Part shown: one piece after another, positions 34,878-42,940 of the stretch
Layout of the letters: each line of letters starts with the position of its first letter
Position numbering within the stretch: the stretch's first letter is position 1
Assembly (NCBI GenBank): GCA_902806205.1
Contig: CADCVR010000019.1
Location: forward strand, 20,046 to 84,045
Direction of reading: 5' to 3'
DNA: 64,000 nt
Origin: an uncultured Solirubrobacteraceae bacterium
GTDB lineage: Bacteria; Actinomycetota; Thermoleophilia; Solirubrobacterales; Solirubrobacteraceae
Program-made: the position numbers and the translations under genes
The notes under the pieces: generated by a model
Seen by the model: only the letters and a program-made list of their open reading frames with translations
Told to the model about the DNA's origin: nothing
Databases searched by the model: none

Positions 34878-36059
34878 TCAGCCATGGACCTTCAGGATGA
34901 GCGCGTCGCCCTGCCCGCCGCCCGAGCAGATCGCCGCGACGCCGTAGCCGCCACCGCGGCGCCTGAGCTGCTGCACGAGCGCCCCGACGATGCGCGCGCC
35001 GGAGGCGCCGATCGGGTGCCCGAGCGCGACCGCGCCGCCGTTGACGTTCACGCGGTCCTCGTCGATGCCGAGCATCCGCAGCGACTGGAGGGTCACCGAC
35101 GCGAAGGCCTCGTTGATCTCCCACAGGTCGATGTCGGAGGGCTGCAGGCCCGCCTTGTCGAGCGCCTTCATCGCCGAGAGCGCCGGGGTGGTCTGGAGGA
35201 CCGCGGTATCGCCGGCGGTCTGCGCGTGGGCGACGATCTCGGCCAGGACGGTCTTGCCGTTCGCGGCCGCCCACCCGTCCGCGGCGAGCACGAGCGCGCC
35301 CGCGCCGTCGTTGACTCCGGGTGAGTTGCCCGCGGTGTGCGAGCCTTCCTTGCCGTGCAGGCCGGGGAGCTTGGCCAGCGCCTCCAACGAGGAGCCGCGG
35401 CGCGGACCCTCGTCGACCTCGACGAGCGTGTCGCCCTTGCGCCCCTTCACCGTCACCGGGACGACCTCGTCGCTCATGCGGCCGTCGTCGATCGCGGCCA
35501 AGGCGAGCTCGTGGGAGCGCAGCGCCCAGCGGTCGAGGTCGAGCCGGGTGAGCTCGAACTGCTCGGAGGTCTCCGTCGCCTCGACGAACATCTGCTTGCC
35601 GGTGAACGCGTTGGTCAGGCCGTCGTGGACCATGGCGTCGAGCGCCTTGGCGTCGCCCATGCGGTAGCCGAAGCGAGCCTGGGGAAGCAGGTAGGGCGCG
35701 CCGGACATGGACTCCATCCCGCCGCCGACGCCGACCTCGACGTCGCCGCCCCGGATCGCCTGGTCGAGGATCACCGCGGCGCGCAGCCCGGAGGCGCACA
35801 CCTTGTTGACGGTCTCCGAGGTCGTCTCCTTGGGGATCCGGGCGTTCAGCTGGGCCTGGCGGGAGGGGATCTGGCCCTGGCCGGCCTGGAGCACCTGGCC
35901 CATGACGACGTGGTCTACCTGCTCCGGGGCGACGTCGGCGCGCTCGAGCGCAGCGGAGATCGCGAGGCCACCGAGCTCGGTGGCCTTGAGGCTCGAGAGG
36001 CCGCCGCCGAGCTTGCCGATGGGCGTGCGGGCGGTGCCGAGGATGACGGTCTTGGGCAT
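34878..36059 (-). CDS. Acetyl-CoA C-acetyltransferase (thiolase)
   Basis: A 393-aa thiolase joining or cleaving acyl-CoA units. Catalytic residues are Cys88 (NKVCASGLRA), the NEAFA loop (WEINEAFA), His in ALGHPIGASGA and the second Cys in ICSGGGQGDA. The start GTG/ATG choice is settled by ATG 36059: TACCCT on this strand (36072-36067) ends seven bases before it. It is divergent from the aminopeptidase gene. Whether it is biosynthetic or degradative cannot be told; the nearby ETF and mutase genes fit short-chain acyl-CoA catabolism. Confidence 0.95.
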   Translation of the reverse strand: MPKTVILGTARTPIGKLGGGLSSLKATELGGLAISAALERADVAPEQVDHVVMGQVLQAGQGQIPSRQAQLNARIPKETTSETVNKVCASGLRAAVILDQAIRGGDVEVGVGGGMESMSGAPYLLPQARFGYRMGDAKALDAMVHDGLTNAFTGKQMFVEATETSEQFELTRLDLDRWALRSHELALAAIDDGRMSDEVVPVTVKGRKGDTLVEVDEGPRRGSSLEALAKLPGLHGKEGSHTAGNSPGVNDGAGALVLAADGWAAANGKTVLAEIVAHAQTAGDTAVLQTTPALSAMKALDKAGLQPSDIDLWEINEAFASVTLQSLRMLGIDEDRVNVNGGAVALGHPIGASGARIVGALVQQLRRRGGGYGVAAICSGGGQGDALILKVHG

Positions 36060-36066
36060 GGGCCTG

Positions 36067-36087
36067 AGGGTAGTCGCCGGGTAGCGT
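36067..36087. promoter_or_regulatory. Divergent leaderless promoter pair (thiolase / aminopeptidase)
   Basis: In a 35-bp gap the minus-strand TACCCT (36072-36067) lies seven bases before ATG 36059. The plus-strand TAGCGT (36082-36087) lies seven bases before ATG 36095. Symmetric spacing on both sides supports these hexamers as -10 elements and fixes both starts. Confidence 0.5.
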
Positions 36088-36094
36088 GGGCGGC

Positions 36095-37555
36095 ATGGAC
36101 GATGTCTGTGCCACCACCGCCGCACCCGTCGACACCGCGGCGGACACGGTGGCGCTCGGGGTCTTCGCGGGCAAGCGGATCCCCCACGACCTGGACGGCG
36201 CGCCGCTGCAGGCGCTGCTCGACGCCGGCGAGGCGCGCGCAGCGTTCAAGCACCTCGCGGTCACCCACGCCGCGGGCAAGCGCTGGATCCTGGTCGGGCT
36301 CGGCGGGCGGGACGACTTCACCCCGGAACGGGCGCGGATCGCCGCCGCCGTCGTCCACGGGCGCGCCCGCGAGCTCGGCGCCGCGAGCCTCTGCTGGGAG
36401 CTCCCCCACCGCCTCGACGACGTCGAGGTCGCGGCCTTCGTGGAGGGGACGCTGCTGGCCGCGCGACGCTTCGACCGCTACAAGGCGCCACCGGAGGACC
36501 CGGAGACCGAGGAGCGCCCAGGCGGCCTTGCCGCACTCATCGCCTCCGACCACGCCGACCGCTCCGCCGCGGTGGCGCGCGCCGTGGTCGTCGCCGGGGC
36601 GCAGAACCGGGCGCGCGACCTGCAGGACCGCGCGCCGAACGACCTGACGCCGACCCGGCTGGCCGACCGCGCGCGCGAGCTCGAAGCGCTCGGGGTCGGC
36701 GTGGAGGTCGAGGGACGCGCGAAGATCCTCGCGCGGCGGATGGGCGCCTTCGCCGCGGTGTTCCAGGGATCGGCCGAGGAGCCCGCGCTGATCACGCTGC
36801 GCTGGCGCGGCGCCCGCGCCCGCGGCCCGGTGCTCGGGCTCGTCGGCAAGGGCGTGACCCATGACACGGGGGGCTACGCGCTCAAGCCGAAGGGCTCCAT
36901 CGCGGCGATGAAGTTCGACATGAGCGGCGCGGCCGCGGTGCTCGAGGCGGTCGCGGCGATCGCGGAGCTCGAGCTTCCCGTCGACCTCGTGGCGGTCATC
37001 GGCGCGACGGACAACTCGATCGACGCCGCAGCCGTCCATCCCGGCGACGTGGTCCGCGCGGCCAACGGGCTGACCGTCGAGGTCAACAACCCCGACGCGG
37101 AGGGCCGGCTCGTGCTCGCCGACTGCCTCACGCACGCGCGGTCGCTGGGAGCGGAGCGCCTGGTGGACCTCGCGACGCTCACAGGCGGCGCGATCACGGC
37201 GCTCGGCACGGTCCACTGCGCGCTGTTCGCCAACGACGAGCAGTGGGCAGGAGCGCTCGAGGCTGCCTCGGCGACCAGCGGGGAGCTCGTGTGGCGCATG
37301 CCGCTTCACCCGGATTACGCCGAGCAGCTCAAGGGCCGCTACGCCGACCTGGACAACTCGCCGGGCGGCGGAAAGGCGCAGCCCGTGCTGGCGGCGGAGT
37401 TCCTGCACCGCTTCGCGGGCGACACGCCGTGGGCGCACATCGACCTGACCGCGGCCAACGACCTCGGCAAGCCCTACGCGAAGCACGGCGGCGCGGGGTG
37501 GGGCGTCCGGCTGCTCGTGGAGCTGGCCGAGCAGCACGGGGCCGCGCCGGCCTGA
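36095..37555 (+). CDS. Leucyl aminopeptidase (M17 family)
   Basis: A 486-aa two-metal aminopeptidase. The catalytic domain shows VGKGVTHDTGGYALKP, KFDMSGAAAVLEA, NNPDAEGRLVLADCL and DLATLTGGAITALG. These supply the metal ligands Lys, Asp, Asp, Asp and Glu and the catalytic Arg. The usual TFDSGG is THDTGG here, a modest departure beside a metal-binding Asp. ATG 36095 is preferred over GTG 36086, because the TAGCGT hexamer overlaps that GTG. It cleaves N-terminal residues from peptides in the cytosol. A hairpin follows the stop. Confidence 0.93.
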   Translation: MDDVCATTAAPVDTAADTVALGVFAGKRIPHDLDGAPLQALLDAGEARAAFKHLAVTHAAGKRWILVGLGGRDDFTPERARIAAAVVHGRARELGAASLCWELPHRLDDVEVAAFVEGTLLAARRFDRYKAPPEDPETEERPGGLAALIASDHADRSAAVARAVVVAGAQNRARDLQDRAPNDLTPTRLADRARELEALGVGVEVEGRAKILARRMGAFAAVFQGSAEEPALITLRWRGARARGPVLGLVGKGVTHDTGGYALKPKGSIAAMKFDMSGAAAVLEAVAAIAELELPVDLVAVIGATDNSIDAAAVHPGDVVRAANGLTVEVNNPDAEGRLVLADCLTHARSLGAERLVDLATLTGGAITALGTVHCALFANDEQWAGALEAASATSGELVWRMPLHPDYAEQLKGRYADLDNSPGGGKAQPVLAAEFLHRFAGDTPWAHIDLTAANDLGKPYAKHGGAGWGVRLLVELAEQHGAAPA

Positions 37556-37578
37556 CGCCTCTCTCCGCAGAAGGCGGG

Positions 37579-37621
37579 GCGGCGAGCCCGCCGCACGGAC
37601 GGCGCGACGGGCTCTCGCCGC
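37579..37621. terminator. Hairpin between convergent genes
   Basis: GCGGCGAGCCCG (37579-37590) pairs with CGGGCTCTCGCCGC (37608-37621) with a 2-base bulge, in the 70-bp gap between the aminopeptidase and the convergent secreted-protein gene. No U-tract. Confidence 0.5.
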
Positions 37622-37625
37622 GGGC

Positions 37626-38117
37626 CTACTTGTCGCGGTTGCCGCCGCTGCTCTCGATCTCGCCGTCGTCGACCTTGTTGTCGGCGTCGGCCGGCATGCG
37701 GCGGGCCTCGAGGACCACCGTTCCGAAGGTCTGCTCGTCGCCGAGCCGGATGCGTGCGATGGCCAGCGCCGGCTCGTTGTGCTTCGTGCGCTGGCACCCA
37801 CCGCGGCCGGCGGCGTCAGTCACGAACGAGCAGACCGCCGTATCGGCGGGCTCACGAACGGTGTTCCCGTTCTCGGCCCAGAACGTGTACCGGGTGTTCG
37901 GTGCCAGGCCGCTGACGCGCACGTGGCTGTTCCACAACTCGTCGTCCGGGCTCGAGGCGCCGGCCACGTAGTTGCTGACGCCGCGGCCGTCCGCGCCGGG
38001 CGCGGCCGCCGTCGCCTTGAAGTCGAAGCGGTTGTTGCTCTCGTGGGCGGCCAAGGCCGCGGGAGCCGCGGTGGCGACGCCTGCGGCGACGACTCCCGCG
38101 ATGATCAGCTTGCGCAT
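37626..38117 (-). CDS. Small secreted protein of unknown function
   Basis: A 163-aa protein with a clean signal peptide (MRKLIIAGVVAAGVATAAPAA, cleavage likely after ALA near residue 24). The mature part has VRVSGLAPNTRYTFWAENG, a fibronectin-like turn, two cysteines and a Lys/Asp-rich tail (DNKVDDGEIESSGGNRDK). I do not recognise a family. ATG 38117 has GGAGA twelve bases upstream, so it has a normal leader, unlike many neighbours. It is divergent from the membrane protein gene and convergent with the aminopeptidase. Confidence 0.8.
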   Translation of the reverse strand: MRKLIIAGVVAAGVATAAPAALAAHESNNRFDFKATAAAPGADGRGVSNYVAGASSPDDELWNSHVRVSGLAPNTRYTFWAENGNTVREPADTAVCSFVTDAAGRGGCQRTKHNEPALAIARIRLGDEQTFGTVVLEARRMPADADNKVDDGEIESSGGNRDK

Positions 38118-38282
38118 GGGTTCTGTGTCTCCTGTGGAGTAGGACGAACTGCGTTCGCGCCTGAGTACGTCACCCCCGGCACTTCGGAGAGCCCACCCGC
38201 ACCGTCGTGGCGCGTCGCCACTCGCTCGCCGCACGCGGAAGGCAACGCGCGGGCAGGTCGGGATCGCAGTACGTTGTCGCGG

Positions 38283-38312
38283 GTGAGGACCCCCGGGCGC
38301 GGCGTCGCGTGA
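38283..38312 (+). other. Possible leaderless upstream mini-ORF (9 codons)
   Basis: TACGTT (38270-38275) ends seven bases before GTG 38283, the spacing seen for leaderless genes here. That GTG opens a 9-codon frame whose TGA overlaps the ATG of the membrane protein gene (TGATG). Translation of the mini-ORF would deliver ribosomes to ATG 38312. This is inferred from spacing only. Confidence 0.35.
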
Positions 38313-39586
38313 TGCGCCGCGGCGCCCTGCTCTGGCTCGTGCTGCTCGCGGCGTACGCCACGACGCTCGGCGTCGACGCGACCCCCCGGGAGCGCTACTC
38401 CGTCCCCGAGGCGCACCGGCTGCTCACCGCCAAGTCCCTGGCCGAGGACCGCAGCCTCGAGCTCAGCGACGAGTACGCCGCGCGCGACTGGGCGGCGTTC
38501 TCGGCCCGGCCGCTGGTCCCGACCGTCCCGCCGCGCGACGGCCGCCTGATCGAGCCGCAGGGCATCGGCTTCGCGCTGCTCACCGCGCCGGCCTACGCGC
38601 TCGGCGGGCCCCGCGGCGTCGAGGTGCTCTGCGCCGGCCTGCTCGCGCTCGCCTTCGCGTTGTCGGCTGCGCTTGCGCGGCGCCTCGTCCCGGATCCGTG
38701 GGCGACCCGCGCGGCGCTCGTCGCCGGGCTGAGCCCGCCCGCGCTCGCGGGCGCCACGACGATCGCTCCCGCGTCGGCGGCCGCCGCGCTTGTGACGGGC
38801 GCCGCGCTGCTCGCGCTCCGGGTCCGCGACGACCCCCGCCTGGGTGCCGCCGCGCGTGCCGCGGGGCTCGTCGCGCTGCTGCCCTGGCTCGGGGTGCGCT
38901 TCCTCGCCCCCGGCGGGGTGGTGCTGGTCGCCCTCGCGCGGTGGTTGCGCCGGCGCCAGCGTGGGGTGACGGGCCTGGTCGCGGTCGAGGTGCTGCTCTC
39001 GAGCGCGGTGGCGCTGATCAGCGTGAACGAACGGCTCTTCGGCGGCCTGGTGCCGAGCGCCGCGGAGCCCGGGGCCGCCCCGGGCGGTGCCGCCGGCGTC
39101 GAGGACGCGGCGGAGCTCCTCGGCCGTGTTCCCGCGCTGCTCGGAGCGCTCGTCGGCCGGGACGCCGGCCTCCTGCGCTGGGCGCCCGTCCTGGCGCTGG
39201 CCGGTGTCTCGCTGTGGCTGCTGGCGCGCTCGCGCCGCGACCGCGTCGCCCTGGCGCTCCCGGAGCGCATCCAGGTGGAGGTCTCCACCACGCTCTTCGC
39301 GGCGACCGCTGCCGCCGGACTGGCCGCCGCGGCGCTCGCAGCCCCGTCGCTCCGGGGCCCCTGGCTCGTCCCGGGAGACGTGCTGGCGGTGCTGCCCGTC
39401 GCCGGAGCGCTGGCGGCGTGGGGGCTCCGAAACGCCCCGCGGACGGGCGTCGCGCTCGCCGTGCTGACGCTGGCGGGCTCGGCGTGGCTGGTTCTCGGCG
39501 TGCACCTGGGCAACGACGCCGGCCTCGCTCCCCCGTCGGGACCGTTGCCCTGGGGCGGCCTCGAAGCGCTGCTGCCGCCGCTGTAG
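38312..39586 (+). CDS. Polytopic membrane protein, glycosyltransferase-39-like topology
   Basis: A 424-aa protein with about ten hydrophobic segments. After the first (ALLWLVLLAAYATTLGV) comes an extracytoplasmic loop with RYSVPEAHRLLTAKSLAEDR and DGRLIEPQGIGFALLTAPAY. This layout resembles lipid-sugar-dependent mannosyltransferase-like proteins, where an acidic residue after the first helix is catalytic. No Asp-Asp or Asp-Glu pair is obvious, so the function is uncertain. ATG 38312 overlaps a mini-ORF stop. It is convergent with meaB, 18 bp away. Confidence 0.75.
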   Translation: MRRGALLWLVLLAAYATTLGVDATPRERYSVPEAHRLLTAKSLAEDRSLELSDEYAARDWAAFSARPLVPTVPPRDGRLIEPQGIGFALLTAPAYALGGPRGVEVLCAGLLALAFALSAALARRLVPDPWATRAALVAGLSPPALAGATTIAPASAAAALVTGAALLALRVRDDPRLGAAARAAGLVALLPWLGVRFLAPGGVVLVALARWLRRRQRGVTGLVAVEVLLSSAVALISVNERLFGGLVPSAAEPGAAPGGAAGVEDAAELLGRVPALLGALVGRDAGLLRWAPVLALAGVSLWLLARSRRDRVALALPERIQVEVSTTLFAATAAAGLAAAALAAPSLRGPWLVPGDVLAVLPVAGALAAWGLRNAPRTGVALAVLTLAGSAWLVLGVHLGNDAGLAPPSGPLPWGGLEALLPPL

Positions 39587-39604
39587 CGAACAGAGGGGCG
39601 GCGG

Positions 39605-40561
39605 TCAGGCCTCGAAGTGCTTCAGGATCCGCGTGGCGGCACTCGCGGGATCGAGCCGGCGCTCGACGACCTCCGCGAGCAGGCGGTTGAGCTCGTCGTC
39701 GCCGTCCATCCGCGCGGCGAGGTCGCGACGCAGGCGGAAGGTGCAGATCGAGAGCACCTCGTTGCGCAGGTTGCGCTGCCGGCGCTCGCTCAGCGTGCCC
39801 TCCGCCTCGATGAACACGCGGTGGTCGTCGAGCTTCTCCCTGAGCGCCTCGACGCCCACCCCGCGCGAGGCCTCGGTCTTGAGGATCGGCACGCGCCACG
39901 CGCCCTTGATCGCCGGGGCGAGCGACAGCACCCCGCGGATGTCGCGGACCATCGTATCCGTCAGCGGGTGATCGGCCTTGTTGACGACGATGATGTCCGG
40001 GATCTCCATGATCCCCGCCTTGAGCGCCTGGATCGAGTCGCCTGAGCCCGGCATGAGCACGAGCACCACCGTGTCGGCGTGGTCGATGACGTCGATCTCG
40101 GCCTGTCCGACTCCGACGGTCTCCAGCAGCACGTCGTCCTTGCCCGAGGCGTCCATGAGCAGCGCGGCCTGGAGCGCCGCCTCGCTGAGGCCGCCGAGCG
40201 CTCCGCGGTTGGCCATGGAGCGGATGAACACCCCTGTGTCGAGGAAGTGCTCGGTCAGGCGGATGCGGTCGCCGAGCAGGGCGCCGTGGGTGAACGGGCT
40301 CGACGGGTCGATCGAGAGGACCGCCACCTGGCGACCGGCCTCGCGGCGCAGCTTGGTCAGCGCGGAGATCAGCGTCGACTTGCCCGAGCCGGGCGCGCCC
40401 GTCAGCCCGACGATCGACGCCTTGCCCGTCTGCGGGAAGACCTCACGGACAAGCTCCCAACCCGCCGGGTCGTCGTTCTCCACGAGCGTGATCGCCCGCG
40501 CGAGCGCGCGCTTGTCCCCGGCGAGGAGGCGCTCGGCGAGGCTCTGCTCGGCAGGGGGCAT
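39605..40561 (-). CDS. meaB: Methylmalonyl-CoA mutase-associated GTPase MeaB
   Basis: A 318-aa G3E-type GTPase that gates adenosylcobalamin loading and protects the mutase from inactivation. Walker A is GAPGSGKST at 55-63. SIDPSSPFTHGALLGDRIR, LLETVGVGQAEIDV (switch) and VVNKADHP (base recognition) follow, with a C-terminal dimerisation arm. Its mutase is at 27340-28983, 11 kb away on the same strand. ATG 40561 follows TAATGT by nine bases, in a 26-bp region shared with the acyltransferase gene. Confidence 0.96.
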   Translation of the reverse strand: MPPAEQSLAERLLAGDKRALARAITLVENDDPAGWELVREVFPQTGKASIVGLTGAPGSGKSTLISALTKLRREAGRQVAVLSIDPSSPFTHGALLGDRIRLTEHFLDTGVFIRSMANRGALGGLSEAALQAALLMDASGKDDVLLETVGVGQAEIDVIDHADTVVLVLMPGSGDSIQALKAGIMEIPDIIVVNKADHPLTDTMVRDIRGVLSLAPAIKGAWRVPILKTEASRGVGVEALREKLDDHRVFIEAEGTLSERRQRNLRNEVLSICTFRLRRDLAARMDGDDELNRLLAEVVERRLDPASAATRILKHFEA

Positions 40562-40570
40562 GCGGCGGGC

Positions 40571-40580
40571 ACATTACCCT
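40571..40580. promoter_or_regulatory. Overlapping divergent -10 hexamers (ACATTACCCT)
   Basis: In the 26-bp gap 40562-40587 the minus-strand TAATGT (40576-40571) lies nine bases before ATG 40561. The plus-strand TACCCT (40575-40580) lies seven bases before GTG 40588. They share two base pairs. Gap length and both spacings equal those at 10634-10643. Confidence 0.5.
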
Positions 40581-40587
40581 TGCCCGA

Positions 40588-41271
40588 GTGGAGCCCGTCC
40601 TGTCCCCGCCCGCTCCGAGCGCGGTCCTCGCGCCCATGGTGCGCGGCGATCCCCCGCCGCGTGCGGGCGGCCCCTTGGTGCTCTGGCGCTTCATGCGCGC
40701 CAACGGGATGGTCTCGCGTGACTACGCCGGGCTTCTCGCCCGCCTGGCCTGGCTCAAGCTCCGCTGGCGCGGGCGCTTGCAGACCGACGGCTTCGCGTTC
40801 GTCTGCCCCGGGGTGACGTTCGAGATCGGCAAGGGCGCGACGGTCCACCTCGGCCGCTGGACGTGGCTCGGGCACGGCACGAAGGTCCGCGCGCACGAGG
40901 GCGAGGTGCATGTCGGGGCCAAGACGGTCATCGGCCAGGAGTGCACGATCACGTCGTTTCAGCACATCTCCATCGGGCGGGAGTGCATCGTCGCCGACCG
41001 CGTGATGCTGATCGACTTCGACCACGGCGTCGTGGAGGTCGAGCGTCCCGTCCGCGCGCAGGGCATCTACAAGCGCGACGTGCGCGTCGGGCACAACGTC
41101 TGGGTCGGCTACGGCGCCTGCTTCCTGCGCGGGGTCACCGTGGGCGACAACGCGATCGTCGGCACGAGCGCCGTGGTGACCGGCGACGTGCCGGCCAACG
41201 CGGTGGTCGGCGGCGTGCCCGCGCGCGTGCTGCGGATGCGCGACGCGCCGCGGACGCTGCGGTGGCGCTGA
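40588..41271 (+). CDS. Left-handed beta-helix acyltransferase
   Basis: A 227-aa hexapeptide-repeat acyltransferase. Repeats run from about residue 75 to 205 (ATVHLGRWTWLG, VHVGAKTVIG, ISIGRECIVA, VRVGHNVWVGYGACFLRG, AIVGTSAVVTGDVPANAVVGGVPARVLR). The C-terminal VVGGVPAR signature is typical of the maltose/galactoside O-acetyltransferase group. Catalytic His is probably in DFDHG. It likely acetylates a sugar or glycan from acetyl-CoA. GTG 40588 is supported by the -10 hexamer seven bases upstream. The DUF3253 gene follows directly. Confidence 0.88.
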   Translation: MEPVLSPPAPSAVLAPMVRGDPPPRAGGPLVLWRFMRANGMVSRDYAGLLARLAWLKLRWRGRLQTDGFAFVCPGVTFEIGKGATVHLGRWTWLGHGTKVRAHEGEVHVGAKTVIGQECTITSFQHISIGRECIVADRVMLIDFDHGVVEVERPVRAQGIYKRDVRVGHNVWVGYGACFLRGVTVGDNAIVGTSAVVTGDVPANAVVGGVPARVLRMRDAPRTLRWR

Positions 41272-41282
41272 GCGCTCTGCTC

Positions 41283-41567
41283 ATGCCGGGAGCCGGGGAG
41301 ATCGAAGCCGCGATCCGGGAACTGCTCGGGCGACGTGGACCCGGCAGGACGATCTGCCCGTCGGAGGCGGCACGGGCCGTCTTCGGCGACGACGCGTTCC
41401 GCGCCCACATGGACGAGGTGCGTTCCGTGGCCTTCGCTCTGGCCGACCACGGCGAGATCACGGTCACCCAGCGCGGCGCGGTCGTCGACGGGCGCACCGC
41501 GCGCGGCCCGATCCGGCTGGGCGCCACGCTGCCGGACCGGCGTTCGACTCCCCTCCCGGAACGCTGA
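41283..41567 (+). CDS. DUF3253 protein
   Basis: A 94-aa winged-helix-like protein. It has the DUF3253 hallmarks TICPSEAARAVFG near residue 25, VRSVAFALADHGEITVTQRG and the C-terminal TARGPIRLG. The function of the family is unknown; it is often annotated as an S-adenosylmethionine tRNA ribosyltransferase neighbour or small DNA-binding protein, neither established. ATG 41283 starts 11 bases after the acyltransferase stop. An in-frame GTG at 41262 would overlap that gene. The two are likely co-transcribed. Confidence 0.88.
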   Translation: MPGAGEIEAAIRELLGRRGPGRTICPSEAARAVFGDDAFRAHMDEVRSVAFALADHGEITVTQRGAVVDGRTARGPIRLGATLPDRRSTPLPER

Positions 41568-41583
41568 CGTGCGCTGCGCTTCA

Positions 41584-41743
41584 GGGAGCGTCCGAAAACA
41601 AGTCGCACGGTTTGGGTGCCGGATCGTGGATGCTCGGGGCCGCGCGGCCCCGCCGCGAATACCGGTGGTATTCGCAAGGGGCCGGGTGGCTCCGAGCGCC
41701 GCGAGAAGGTGCCCAAACACGCAACTTGTTGAGAGACGCTCCC
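41584..41743. repeat. Palindromic MITE-like element B
   Basis: About 160 bp with imperfect inverted ends of 36-37 bp: GGGAGCGTC (41584) pairs with GACGCTCCC (ending 41743), and TTTGGGTGCC pairs with GGTGCCCAAA. Inside are GCCGGATCGTGGATG (41618-41632, identical to element A), the perfect palindrome GGGGCCGCGCGGCCCC (41636-41651) and a hairpin GCGAATACC-GGT-GGTATTCGC (41655-41675). No ORF. Flanks are TCA and TTA. It lies after the DUF3253 stop and directly before element C. Confidence 0.75.
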
Positions 41744-41746
41744 TTA

Positions 41747-41838
41747 GTGCTCCGATTCCGAAGTTCCATGGCAGCATCCGGGCGCCTCGCCGGGCCGTGC
41801 CGCCCGGATCCTGCGACGGAACTTACGAATCGGAGCAC
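41747..41838. repeat. Palindromic MITE-like element C with TTA flanks
   Basis: A 92-bp element whose 21-bp ends are inverted with two mismatches (GTGCTCCGATTCCGAAGTTCC and its inverted copy ending 41838). It is flanked by exact TTA repeats (41744-41746 and 41839-41841), consistent with a 3-bp target duplication. The interior is GC-rich and structured, without a gene. The right end plus flank resembles 6857-6875. It sits just downstream of the glycerol-1-phosphate dehydrogenase stop. Confidence 0.7.
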
Positions 41839-41848
41839 TTAGCTCAGA

Positions 41849-42940
41849 TCACGTGGCGAGCTGGCGCACCGTCGAGCCCGCGGGCGGGAACGCCTCCGCG
41901 ACGAGCTCGGCCGCCTCGCCGGGCCGCAGGCAGCGCTCGGAGAGGATCGTCCAGCGCTCCGGCCGGGTGGCCGGTGCCCCCTCCATCGCCGCGGCCAGCT
42001 GGTGGCGGGTGAGCCCGAGATCCTCGGGGCAGGTGGGCAGCCCGATCCGGAAGAAGAGTTGCTGCAGCGCGTCCAGCAGCGGTGAGCGGTGAGCGGCCGC
42101 GGCCACGAGCGTCCCGAGCGCGACCTGCTCCCCGTGGAGCCCCGCGGCCGTGGTCAGCCGGGCGTCCAGCGCGTGGGAGATGAGGTGCTCGGCGCCCGAG
42201 CAGGGGCGGCTGGTCCCCGCCGCGGCCATCGCCAGACCGCTCAACAGCAGCCCGTGGGCGAGCACCGTCTGCGACTGCGCCGAGCTGACGTCCTCGAGCT
42301 CGAGCGCCGGTCGCGCGGCGGATTCGGCGATCATCGCCGCGAACGCGTCGTAGCGGTCCTCGCCGGCCTGATCGGCCAGCCGCCAGTCCATGCACGCGGT
42401 CAGGTTGCTGACGAGGTCGCCGACGCCCGCGCGCAGCGATCGGGCCGGGGCACTGACGATCGCCGCGACGTCCATCACGATCCCGGCGGGCATGCGGGCG
42501 GCGTGGCTGGCCCGGGCGCCGTTCTTTCCGACCAGGGAGGCGACGGGTGAGGAGATGCCGTCGTTGGAGATCGTCGTCGGGACCGAGACGAAGTCCACGC
42601 CCGTGCGGGCCGCCGCGAGCTTGACGGTGTCGATGACCCGGCCGCCGCCCACGGCCACCGCGACGGTGACGTCCTCCTCGATGATCTCCCCGGCCAGCGC
42701 GGCCGCCTGGTCGAGGCGGCCCGTGAGGTGCGAGTGGTGGCGGACCGGGGCACCGGCGGCGCGGAGCTCGGCCACGACGCCTTCGGCGAACGCCCGCGAC
42801 GGACCCGGCCCGCTGCCGACCAGCACCTGCCCGAGGTCGAAGTCGTGCGCGCTCAGCAGCGCTCCGACCTGTCGCAGGCAGTCCTCGCCGACGTGCAGAA
42901 GGCGGGGGATCGCCACCTTCCGCGGGCGCGGGACGATCAT
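41849..42940 (-). CDS. sn-Glycerol-1-phosphate dehydrogenase (AraM/EgsA-like)
   Basis: A 363-aa iron/zinc-type alcohol dehydrogenase fold reducing dihydroxyacetone phosphate to sn-glycerol-1-phosphate, the archaeal-type stereoisomer, as do Bacillus AraM and archaeal EgsA. Visible features are VAVGGGRVIDTVKLAA (NAD site near 100), VPTTISNDGISSPVASL, AGVGDLVSNLTA with a metal-ligand Asp, and His residues in SGAEHLISHAL and LHGEQVALGTL. ATG 42940 overlaps the nucleotidyltransferase stop as ATGA, so the two products are made together. Its product may be used for nucleotide activation rather than ether lipids. Confidence 0.9.
   Translation of the reverse strand: MIVPRPRKVAIPRLLHVGEDCLRQVGALLSAHDFDLGQVLVGSGPGPSRAFAEGVVAELRAAGAPVRHHSHLTGRLDQAAALAGEIIEEDVTVAVAVGGGRVIDTVKLAAARTGVDFVSVPTTISNDGISSPVASLVGKNGARASHAARMPAGIVMDVAAIVSAPARSLRAGVGDLVSNLTACMDWRLADQAGEDRYDAFAAMIAESAARPALELEDVSSAQSQTVLAHGLLLSGLAMAAAGTSRPCSGAEHLISHALDARLTTAAGLHGEQVALGTLVAAAAHRSPLLDALQQLFFRIGLPTCPEDLGLTRHQLAAAMEGAPATRPERWTILSERCLRPGEAAELVAEAFPPAGSTVRQLAT

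Noticed and set aside
41584..41743. Retron or group II intron RNA as an explanation of element B
   Set aside because: No reverse transcriptase gene nearby and inverted ends with TNA-type flanks fit a miniature transposable element better.
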